Part shown: piece after piece, positions 23,214-34,498 of the stretch
How positions within the stretch are numbered: the first letter of the stretch is position 1
Layout of the letters: each line of letters starts with the position of its first letter
Assembly: GCA_914767715.1 (NCBI GenBank)
Contig: OU612066.1
Span: 18,326,283 to 18,390,282 of the forward strand
Reading direction: 5' to 3'
Source of the DNA: Membranipora membranacea
Taxonomy: Eukaryota > Bryozoa > Gymnolaemata > Cheilostomatida > Membraniporidae
Length of the DNA: 64,000 nucleotides
The notes under the pieces: generated by a model
The model's input: the letters and a program-made list of their open reading frames with translations, nothing else
The model's database searches: none
Told to the model about the DNA's origin: nothing
Made by a program: the position numbers and the translations under genes

Positions 23214-26200
23214 ATGACGCGGAAAGTAACAAACATCATCCAGGTAGGCATTATTGTAGTTGTGTTCTCACTGTGTGATCGATTAGAGTTCATTCTATAA
23301 TGGACTGCATATTCATTTTTTTTTCTAATTTGACACAATACCATGTATGTATTTTGTTACACAAACATGGTGTGTTTACTCAATAGGCTCAATAATAAAA
23401 ATGAAAGATAATTATTTATCATTTGTTTTGATATAAATCTGACTAATCAGGTCAACACAACTGATTAATTTACTATTATTTATTGTTTGTAGTTCCTACT
23501 CGTATTATGGTTTGGATTGACTGGTGAAGCCTCTAACAATAATCTCAGTTACAGACCTGCATCGACTGCTCAAGTATCCCGGTATGTAACTTGTATGTGA
23601 CTGCAAACAAACTCTGTGTAACTGCTCGATGAATATTTAATATATTAACTTTCTCCCATCTCTTGTTTTATCTCTTCTAGAAAGATGAACTTGGCTGTGG
23701 TTTTTATTCAAGTCATGATGAAATGTTTGTTACTCACTATATTTTGCCCCTTTACTGATCCATGGGGTAAATTAACAAAAGGGGTTTGTATCTGAAAAGG
23801 TCGGAGTTGCCTATACTATATTCAGATCTCTATTGATTATTTGAAGTTGCGATATAAAATCACCCATATCAGTATCTCTTTCTGTAAACCAACACTATTC
23901 TATGTGTTTCATACATAGTTAATCACAAGTCAGACCAAAGACAACTGTGTTCTACATGACCCAAATTTGATGTCCAGTTCGTTCAAAAGTCTTTGCTCCT
24001 GTTTTTAAAACTTTTTAATATTGTATCGGTGATCATGTCTAATAATATTTTTCACAGTTGAAACCTCCCTCCCAAATATTTGACGTTGAGTCAAAGTGCC
24101 CTCTGGAAGTTCATTTTGGGGCGAAAAGTGCCCTTTTAAATGAGCCTTTTTTTTAGGTATTTGATTAGTTTATGCTCATCATATAAAGGAGGCATGGCAC
24201 TAACTGGAAGAGTGAGTGACGTTTTAGTGAAACTTTTAGGTCTCCTGTCTTCGAGACTTGTAATTGATTTTTGCAATAGTAATAGGGCTCATTACATGCG
24301 ACCCCAATAATGCAGAAACTGAAATTTCCAATTTAGCCAAAATTCAGAAAGATGTCAGTCAAATTTGTTGTCAGCATGATGAACAAAAGGAGATAGTCTA
24401 GATTCTGATCGAAGCGATTATTGATTATGGCTTTACTTCTGGAGATATTTGGATTTTTGTGGCTAAACTAACTTTATTTGGTCCAAAACATTCACTCTTC
24501 TCCAGCCAAAAACTGAAAATAGGTTAAACAACATGTTATGCACACCAGCTTCCATTAAACTAGATAGTATTTCCGAGGTTTTGACCGTGGCGCTGGATAA
24601 TAAATTCAATAGTATAGAGAAGTTATGAGCATAAACATTACGCTTTCGATGCTACACAATCACCCAAAAAAGGTGATCCATTGTTGCACACAATGTGCTT
24701 TGCATGTAATTCTAAATAGATTTTCATCACGCTTTTGCATTACGTAGTTTACTGCATCATTCTGCCCATTGCTGCTTATATGTTTTAAATGTATTTTAGT
24801 AAATGTACAATTAATCAAATTAGAATCTTGCGGTTTAAAAAAATTGCGATATTAAAAATAAGTCAGACTAACTAGCAACGTGTCAGTGAAGGAAATTTTG
24901 AGATGGAACAATTAGCTCCTGAGAAACTGAAAAGGCAATATATCACGTTAAGTAATATTTTGCTTGCTTTGCTTTGCAGAATGATTCTAAACTTGGAAGT
25001 TTCACACAAACTGGGTGTTAACTTGACAGAACTCCCCCACATAACAGCAATTCAGCCTGACAGAAGTTTTGATGAAAAGTTCTACTACTCACGGGATAAG
25101 AGAATTTACAGTAGGAACAAAACACAACAAAAGTCAAGATGGATCCTGACCTCCGATGAAAAAATCAAAAGCTTCCAACAGATTGGCAAGGAATCATTCC
25201 TTGTCCATGAAGACACCGCCGTAAAAATTCATTTAACCGGAAAGAAAGACAACAAAACAATCAACCTACCCAAATCTTTCTGTGACAACCAACCAAATCA
25301 AACAACCCTAAACTGCAGTCAACTTTCATCGTCTGTTTTTGGACCAACTTCTGTAGATTCTGCCAATAATCTTGCATATTACACTGCTGCTTCAACAATC
25401 TACCAAGTTAACCTCACTGCAGAAAACTTCTCAACTACCCCATTTCAACTCATGAGTGCGTTTGGAAGCATTTCTGCGATAGCATTAAACAATAATTTCT
25501 CAGGGGCATATGCAATTCAAAGTAGCACAAATGTCACAGTCAGTCATGTGGACTTTTTGAGGTCACAGTTTACTCCTGTTGGTCTTAATGGGAATCCTGG
25601 TACAATTTTGCAAGCTGTAAGTATAGGTGAAAAGGCGCTGCTCTGCATAACCGAAGCCTCAGAGATGCTCCTTGTCAACACAGATACTGGAGACTACACC
25701 ACGGTAGCAGAGGGAGTGACTAGTTTGCCCTGCGATCATACTGAGTGTGACCAGAAACAAATGGTTGTACCAGTTTTGGCCGATTATCAAACCAGAGGAA
25801 AAGACTTGTATGCTATCGAAAGAAGTCAGATAATCACCCTAGAGTATAATGGTAAGTCATTGTTTTAGTTCATTTTAATTTTTAAACTATCTCATAATTC
25901 AGGGAGAATTCAAGAGAAAATTTCTGAAAATTTTGAAGGCTAACTGTATTATAACATCATTAAAAATGTAGAAAATCCACTCAGTTTAAATAAGGCTTGT
26001 ATAAATATCTTTGCAAACTCGAGCATGCTCCTTTCAAAGGGCAACAGTTTTGCTAATATGATGTTTTATGAAAGTAATGTCTGCGCTTTTTTTGAAGAGA
26101 ATATCGATTTATTGGAGTTGTGTTCATTGATGAAATTGTTGAATTTGCAGTCAGTGTTTTCTATGAAAATGACAACTGGACAGTATCTAATAATATTTCA

Positions 26201-28117
26201 ACCAGTACCTCTCCAAACAGTGGCTCTACAGACACAGGTAAGTGTAGTGCATCTTATTATATTCTGCACAGTGATGTGAATTCTCTTATACACCATTTAT
26301 TAAGGCTGTATGAAATTTTATCTTCCGACAAGTGGCCAGCGGTGTCTCAATCCATCTCATTGATTGTGAGATGTGAAAAATACCAATCTGAGTTAGAACT
26401 GCAGATGGTTAGAAATTTAACAATCGCCATCAGGCAATTTCACGATCACAGAATCACAGAACAGTTGATAGTCATATAAATGTACATGGATTGTGGTCAT
26501 TATGTTTTCAGGTGTCATAGTTGGGAGTAATGTAGGCACAGTGATTCTTTGTTTATCGGGAATAGCCCTGACTGTTTTCTACCTCCGCGCTAGAAACATG
26601 AAAAGACGAACTTTAAATATGACAACTCGGAGAACACACAGAAATCTCTCCCACTCTGTCAATACCTTTGAAGGTTGGTTCTAATAAATGTGTGTTACTA
26701 TATTTACTTGAATACCAACGAAGTGTTTTAAATATCGACCAAGAATATGAAATATCAACCTGGCGCATTGTGAAAACAATTATAGAATGATGATGCATTG
26801 GTCTTTTTATTGATAATAGTTGCATGCAATTGACCTACCTAGTAATCTAACTGGATCCTAAAGATGTCAGTCTTTCTGAAGATAAACCTTGCACGTTACA
26901 AATTTGTGTGATATATTCATAGATTTGTCCTCTCATGCCTATTGAGAAGATGACTGCCAATCATGAATGAAACATTGTGCTTATATTTCATCCTAGTGTT
27001 TAGCGCCTAATATTTGTAAATTCAATTTAGTGCATGAGGAATATGCCTCATGAAAACAGTTAATATGTACAACAGCCCAATGTGCTGATGATTAAAATTC
27101 ACAAAACCACAAGATAGTTACCAAAGCACTAACTCCTTGTCAATGTTTTCAGAAGTGGAGCTGAGCTCATATAACAGGAGTGCAGATGATGAAGGAGCGA
27201 CCGGCGTTGAAGAGAGTAGAGCTGAAACAAGTGCGGAAAGATCTGACAGTGTTAGAGTCTTTAAAGACAGGCCACTTCCTCCTCTACCACAGTCTAGAGA
27301 ACCCACAGTGCAGGTACATCGAGCTCAGAGTGCTACCTCAGAATCAGATGATTACTGCTATGCAGACGTTCGTGAATATTACAAGGAAGGATCGATAACA
27401 AAATCATCAGCAGTAAAAGATGAGAGGCCTCCTGTAGCACCTCGCCGTCCCAGACCACGGCTGTCACTACCGAGGTTTGATCAGCAAATAAACAGCCATT
27501 TCCCTTATTGTGACAATCGTCAGACAACGCCACCCCATCCAAGACCACGACTATCCCTCCAATCTACTCGACAGCGAAACATGCGAAATGAAGACCCGTA
27601 TTGTGATAACCCCTGTTTCCTCCCTGTACCTGAAGCCTTAGAATATGATTGTAAGCCATCTGTCACTCAACAAAATGAACCATACTATGTTGAGGTACTA
27701 GGCCATAGCCACCAATCATCCAAAACAACAGTGTTAGTACATGGTAACCTAGCGAATAAGCTACCCCATCCCACACCACAGTTGGCCTTACCAATGTCAA
27801 ATCATCCTGAGGAGCAAATGGAAAAACAGTATGTGCTCCGTGACAACCAAAGTTGTATTACTGAATCTGGTGTTTCGGAGTATGCACATGATGTGTACGT
27901 CACTGACCAAAGAGAAGCTTTGGCTCAAAAGGAGACACTGGATAATGTTGCAAAAGAGGAGAGCGAAACAAAGCAGACATCACATCCACTTGCAAATATT
28001 TTTGTGACTGTTATTTCTGATAAGATGGAGTTGAAACTGCATACAAACTATGAGCGCCAAACAAGTACTGTCACTGTATCAGCAAAAAATCCATATGAAA
28101 TTGCAGATCAGAGCTAA
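23214..28117 (+). CDS. REC1: intact type I membrane receptor with signalling tail
   Basis: Six exons: 23214-23243, 23493-23581, 24980-25851, 26151-26237, 26512-26673 and 27153-28117; phases 0, 2, 1, 1, 1 all match. The product is 734 aa. Residues 1-24 form a signal peptide (MTRKVTNIIQFLLVLWFGLT). The ectodomain of about 335 residues has five cysteines in exon 3 and some ten N-glycosylation sequons. Its repeating beta-strand look (LAYYTAASTIYQVNL, DLYAIERSQIITLEY) may mean a propeller, unproven. Exon 4 is a Ser/Thr/Asn stalk. One membrane helix lies at 361-384, followed by basic RARNMKRR. The 350-residue cytoplasmic part has RPLPPLP (453-459) and PPVAPRRPRPRLSLP, typical SH3 ligands, and about a dozen tyrosines in YCYADV, repeated YCDN, YYVEVL and YEIA contexts, suited to SH2-type docking. 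No kinase or other enzyme domain. Family not recognised. Confidence 0.88.
24030..24960 (+). repeat. Shared ~0.95-kb segment in REC1 intron 2 (direct)
   Basis: Most of REC1 intron 2 aligns by eye with the reverse complement of the start of each full R block. Matching landmarks in order are ggtgatcat, aaatatttgacgttgag, attgatttttgcaa, tttatttggtc, ttgctgcttatatgtttcaa-like and gtcagtgaaggaa. It ends just before the exon 3 acceptor. This copy lacks about 128 bp that the unit 3 copy has after position 24339. Unit 2 lacks the segment. Confidence 0.65.
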
Positions 28118-28466
28118 GAGCTTTAGATCTCAAGAACCTCAGCCTCAAAGCTCTTTTCCAATGACCTGTATTTTAGGGACATAAGATGCGAGCAGATTTG
28201 TCTATTTTAGTACGTCAATTCTTTTTTATCGCTCTAAATAATTTATTGTATTTTTATGATTTTTATTTCATATTTATTGTTGATTTCCTTATTTTACTTA
28301 TTATATTCTACTATTCCAGTTAACCATTTATATTTACGATTTATATTTTCTTTACTTCAATTTTTAGATTTTGCAGTTTCTGTTTTTCTGTAACATTATT
28401 TGACCATTTATACATTGTGACTTAGCTGGTGCCTCTCACAAGTCACAAACCCTTTGAATTACCCTC

Positions 28467-28472
28467 AATAAA
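28467..28472 (+). terminator. REC1 poly(A) signal
   Basis: AATAAA 350 bases after the REC1 stop, in an AT-rich 3' UTR. It is conserved in unit 3 (60281) but altered in unit 2. Confidence 0.6.
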
Positions 28473-28519
28473 CATAAACATTGAATTTGGTAATTATGAT
28501 TCATATTGTTGATATTGAT

Positions 28520-31367
28520 ATATATTGATAGGAAATTGGTAAAGTTGCGTACATTGGAAAACATCTGGTCCTCGATAAAGAGGTAAATACCGACGATACA
28601 ACAACATGTTGATTAATGGCTAATGCAAACTGGCCTTGGTTTGTCTGGCTCGATTATTGTAAGGACCCATAACCTTCTGTGCCACAGGACTTTGTCTCTA
28701 AGCACACCCAATATGCGGCCGACCCAACATAATAAAATTACTGTTGTAGAAACAGATTAGGCAGTAGGAATGGGCCGGGGTAAGATACAGCCCTGATATG
28801 TATAAGATTAGTCTGAGCCCCAGACTCTTCTCCACGCCCGACAGTCCTCCCGGCCGGAGAAGTATAAGTATAAGATCGGTGTGGTCAGCAATGTCAATCG
28901 CCATCCACACTGAAATATGTGCAAGCGCAACCATAAATTATGCTGGACAGAGAAGAGAAATCACATCTTTGTGCTGGGAGTGTAATGTGACACATGCAAA
29001 AAATCTGTCTTTAGAAACTACAACAGCTAAGTGAGTGAAATAAACTATTCTATAGCTTCTCACCTTACACTATTTGGTAAACAATAAATAAGGAGGAAGT
29101 TACAAGTAACATTTACATTTTTTTTTCCATAATGAGAATTACCCTATATGGGAGGATCTGAACAAAATTCACATGTGTTTTTTTGCTACATCTACTAGCA
29201 AAGAACAGCTATAATTACAGTGCACTGCTGTAGGAAAGCAGCTCAATTTGGCAAAATCTGAAAGAAACCTTTCCGTGGTAGTGACAATATAGGAATGGTG
29301 GCGTTAAAAATTATCCACAATACGAAGTTTTTGTACCGGTTGTGTTCTTCCCACACAATATCAAGTCAACAAGGTTCATGTTGAGCCAATAAATATGTTT
29401 GATGAGATAAGGTGTGGAATTTCTGTGGCAATCAATTGAAAATGATGAAGCTGCAAGAAAAACTGATAAAAAAAAGGTGTGATGTGACCCAAAAATTTAC
29501 TCTTAATTAAACTACAAATGCTGCCGATGCATGACACGTCAATCTATTCATGAATATTTGTTGGTAACTGCCTGTTTGGTCGTATCGTATGGTTGTCTCT
29601 TTCTACTGATGTTGATTGACCTTCTACATCCAGATGCAGCTGCAGCAGTATAGTTATTGTTTTTCGTTGTTTGTTTCTATAGCTCAATTATCACGGACGG
29701 ATAGTTTTATAGGAATTTCAGGACATTTTTTTATTGTTGGAACCACACTAATGTTATCTGTTTACCCTCATATAGTCTACTTATCTGTCAAAGTTGGTAT
29801 CCCACTGCAAGCAGGCATAAGGAGAGAAATGACAACAAAGAATTGTATAAAAAAACGCTTGAATTATGATTTTTAGCTGACGACTTGCGAGTTGTGCAGT
29901 GACAGGCAGCCAGGCATAACTGCTTGTTGTATGCAGATGTTGAGAGAATTTTGAGTTATTGAGAAACAATTAATCTTTTGAATGTACTTAGGTGTTAGTC
30001 ACAAGGTCTACCCAATGAAGCTCATGGTCACAAATTACCTGCCCTTTGTAATGAAATCATGGCAAAACCAGCAACTCTTCCATCTGTCAGGTCACAAGCT
30101 CCTAATCACAAGCCTGTATAATTAATTCCTCTTTACCGCAGTCCAATCTCACATTACTGGCCAATTCACTGAGGTTACAAGAATTAGAAAAAGATAAAGT
30201 TTTTTTTATAACCAACGATTAGCAAGTTCTAGACAGGTTATACGGATAATCAATACACTGTGGAGTTCACTTCCCTATCTCCATCAACTGTTGTGAAAAT
30301 GATCGCCATTAATAAGAAAATGAAAAGTTTGCACCATAACTCAGGTCATTTCTTTTACCAGTTTTACTACCATTTGTTGAAAGATTAGAATAAACATACC
30401 ATGCAAAAAACATAGATACTGCTACAAACTGCAGACCTATCTGGTTTTTAATCGCCTGAAACGCTAACAAAGGATACTCAAACAAGAAAAGTAACTTTGA
30501 AGCCTAATTCATTCCCTATTTTTAACTCACCATATCCATGTACTGAAGAAAGGACAATGAATTTTATCACTCTTTATTTTAATGAATTGGTACTTCAAAT
30601 TTTAGCTACTCGCTACATTTTAACGGTTCAACCGAGTTCAGCCAGTCTTCACACAGCACTACTTGTAATGACTTCTAACAGAGAAATTCTTCTTTACTAT
30701 ATAGCAATATTAGGTAAGTATGTAATTCATTGAATACAGTAAGTGTAAGAATAATTCCTGCACTGCACTGATCAGTTAGTTAATTATTACCAAATAGTGG
30801 TTTATAAAAAGTCTCTGTTGAGCAAAATTATCGGGATCTGTCTTCATATTAGACTGCATGTAGAAAATTAGAAGCTAGAGTGATTCTGAGCAAACAGTCT
30901 TATAGTACAGTATGGCTTCATAGAGTGATTTTCAGTACACCACATTACTTGTAATGCCACATCACGGTCTTCATATCAAACTTATGAGTTTTTGAGGTGT
31001 ACAAACAAGTGATTTGATTGGTGAAGCCTTCGGCAAATAGAAATGAGGAGAAACAGACATGATAATAAAAGGTTCGGTAAAAACAGATCTTTGGGGTGCT
31101 GAGATTGAGAAATGGCTCATCTCCAGGATGTATTTCTTACAGCATCAAAAGCCAGCCCAATGGGAGCACATGCTCATAATCAATATACCCTTTGTTACAG
31201 GTCATGAAGCAAAAAGTAGTAGCACTAATCATTATGCTAGCTTTATGCTTCCATGCGTCACATGACACTAACTCTCCGTCATAATCTTACTAGGATTTCT
31301 TTGTTATAGGCACTCGTAAAAAGGGGTAGTGGGAAAAAAAATTAAGGTAAAAGATTTACCACTGACC
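28520..31367. repeat. Block R1', unit 2 (5'-truncated)
   Basis: R copy that starts within R near the tagtctgagcccca motif, so it lacks the inverted REC-intron segment. A frame equivalent to 46227-46553 is broken here by an early stop. It ends with an orphan SEC first exon and part of SEC intron 1. Confidence 0.65.
30668..30713 (+). CDS. Orphan SEC first exon, unit 2
   Basis: Same 46-base exon as at 14691 (MTSNREILLYYIAIL plus one base, then donor gtaagt), with the conserved leader before it. It is 4.9 kb upstream of SEC2 exon 2, with the usual SEC2 first exon in between. Possible alternative first exon. Confidence 0.5.
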
Positions 31368-34300
31368 AGTTTCTGAGCATTCTCCATGTGCTGTGATATA
31401 TTGCATTTTCTGTTGCTCTGAAACTACTTATCCCACATAAAAAATTCCTTCACTGACTTGCCGATAGTAGTATAACTACGATTTCATAATATATGGTAAA
31501 TTTTTTTAAATCGCGAGTTTATTAATTGAAAAGTTGCTCATTAACGGCAATACATTGAAACATATGGCTGCAATGCAAGAATTGATCTTATGCAAGATCA
31601 TGATGACAGGCTATGCAGTATTACATACAAAGTAGCCTACATTGTATACAGTAACAGATCACCTATTTTGGGTGATCGTTGACCATTGATCTTAACTTCT
31701 CATTCATTGACTTTATCATCAAATGCTCTCTAGATCAATGGCAGCTGGTGTGTATAAATTCTTGTTCAACCTGTTTTCAGATTTATGGAGTGAGATGAGT
31801 GCATGTTAGAGACCAAATAAAGCTAGTTCAGCCCCAAAAATTGAAATATCTCAAGATGTAAAGACTTAATCAATAATCACTTTAATCCATATAGATTAGA
31901 TAATCTCCTGCTGCTCATCATGCAGACAACAAAATTTAAATGACATCCTTCAGTCAAAAAAGACAGTTAAAATTTGGGATTTCATTAGTTACAGCTCCGA
32001 CAACCAGGATCTGAAAGCTGGTATAATTATTAATGGGAGCGACAGTGAATGACCAATATGGTATAATACTTAGGAAAATTTTAGTTCTAGCACAAATTAG
32101 CTTGCATTGGATTAGGGGTCACAAATGACTCTATCACTGTTGCAAAACTCAATTTTATAACTCAAAGACGAGAGGCCTTATAACGTAAATTATACAGTTT
32201 CAAGTTTCTTGCATGAGGCAAAAGGAAAAACTACACAAATTAGGTATTGATGTCACTTTTTACCAAAAACTGAACTTTCAGAGGTCAATGCAACTCAACG
32301 CCAAATATTTGAGATGTTTGAACTGCGAAAATAACTCATAATTATGATCACCATCGCAATTGTTATTGCTGCCGACTCTTTGGGGAGCCGTGGAACATCC
32401 TCTATTCAGGCAATTGCTGTCTGCATGGGAATTTGTGGCGAGATTGTCACAACACATCACAACAAAGCTCAAATTTTAAATCCCACAAAACTTTCATCTC
32501 CTCCGCAAACATTATTCCTGTGGCTCAGTAGACAGTTGAAGAGGGCAATATAAGTATGATTCCTTGTTCAAAGAGGTTGTGTAGATCATTATTTTAGCCA
32601 TTGTTCTTGCATTTAGTCTGAGCCCCAAGAATCTTGCCCCGCCCGAAATGTTAAGAGTAATGCCAATCGCCGTAAGTTCCGAAATATGTGCAAGCACAAC
32701 CATAAAATAAGCTGGACAAGGAAGAGAAATCACATCCTAGTACCTGAAGTAGATGTGACATAAATGCAAAAAATCTATTTTATAGAAACCACAACAGCTA
32801 AGTGAGCCAAATGAACTATTCTATAGCTCCTCAGGTGAGCTTACCACTATTGGTTTGGTAAATAATAAATAAGAAGGAAATTACAAGTAGCATTTACGTA
32901 ATTGCAGATGTTAAATAAAGGATTAATTGTGAAATGAATAATCTTTGCTGACAATCCCTTTGTCTTCGGGAATAAGAATTACCCAATGTGAGGATATGAA
33001 GTTCACCTGCATTTTGCTATGTATATGAGCAAAAAACTGCTAATAACAATGCACTGTGCTTTGAAAATAAGCTTAATTTGAAGGATTAATTTGCCAATAA
33101 TCTCTGAAAAAAAGTCTCTGGCAGTGAATCACAATGCAGGAATGGTGGCATTAATAATTATTCGTAATAATAAAGACGGTTTTTGCACTGTTTTAGTTCT
33201 ACCTGCGCAAAATCAAGATTCAAGACATCAACGTTTTTGTAGAGCCAATGATTAAATTTGTCGGGATTAGATGTAAATTCCCAGTGAGACTTGATGGAAA
33301 GCTGCCAAAAAACATATGAAAAAATAAGGTGCAATGTGACACCAAAGTTTACTCTAGATGCGATGCATGACATGTCAATCTATTATTGACTATTACTGAA
33401 AACTTGCTGTATGGTTGTTTCTTTTTCATTACTGATGTTGATTACCACTGTACATCCAGCTAGTAGATGCAACGCAGCTGTTGCAGCAGTAAATTCTTCT
33501 TGATGTTTCTATAGCTCAGTTATCCTGGAGGGACAATTTTATCGGAATTTCAGGACCTGTTTTTTATTTTAATAATAATACTAACGCTATTTGCTTATCC
33601 TCATATAGACTACTATGTTAAATTTTGATAATCCACTGCAAGGAGGCATAATGAGACACATGAGAGCAAACAACCCATGATTTATGGTTTGTGGCTGATG
33701 ACCTGCGTGATGTTGAGTGGTACCACCACTGCTTGTTGTATGCAGATGTTGAAAGGAATTAATCTTCAGAATGTACATATGCGTCCGTCACAAGATCTAC
33801 CTCTTGGTCACAGCTCACCTGCCCTTTGTTAAGAAAATCCTGGCAAAAAAGCAATGCTCCCATCTGTCAGGCCACAAGTTCCTAATCTTAAGCCTCCAAT
33901 AATTCCTCCTTACCGCAGGCAATTTGTAATCCTTGCCACAGGCCATGCTCACATTCCTCTCATAGCTAAAACACTGAGGTTATGTGAATCAGATATGCTT
34001 TTTCTGTATGACCAGTTATTAATAGTACTAGACAGGTAATAAACAGATAATCAATACACTGTACTGTGGACTTCACTTTCCTATCTGCATCAACAGTCGA
34101 GAAAATGATCAAAAAGCCATTAAGAAGAAAATAAAAAATTTGTACCATTACTAAGGACATTTCCTTTTCAAGTTTTACCACTGTTTGTTAAAATGTTAGC
34201 ATCACCTACCTGTGGAAAACATGAGAGAAATTATCTGATGTTGCCAGAAACTGCAGACCACAACTGGCTTTTAATCACCTCAAAAGCTAACAAAGGATAC

Positions 34301-34498
34301 TAAAACAAGAAAAGTACCAAACTAACTATGAAGCCTAATATATTCCTTGCTTTTAACTCCATATCCAATGTACTGAAGAAAGGACAATGAATTTTTATCA
34401 CCCTTTATTTAAAAAAATTGATACTTTGAATTTGAGCTACTTGCTACATTTTAACGGTTCAACCAAGTTCAGCCAGTCTTCATACAGCACAATTTAAA
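31368..34498. repeat. Block R2, unit 2, upstream region of SEC2
   Basis: R copy ending at the SEC2 leader. Its first 0.98 kb (31368-32345) is the inverted counterpart of the REC intron 2 segment. No exon supported. Confidence 0.65.

Larger units (their letters stand above)
11690..28520 (+). repeat. Tandem unit 1: R1 - R2 - SEC1 - REC1
   Basis: Left end of the array. It contains two copies of the non-coding block R (11690-15380 and 15400-18510), then the secreted-protein gene and the receptor gene. SEC exons recur about 15.1 kb away in unit 2 and 32.3 kb away in unit 3. Long stretches of unit 1 and unit 3 differ only at scattered bases, so their duplication is recent. Confidence 0.85.

Noticed and set aside
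27180-27398. Alternative-frame open reading inside the REC tail exon (also minus-strand frames in the same exon)
   Set aside because: Shadow frames of the genuine exon, whose frame is fixed by splice phase and the proline/tyrosine motifs.
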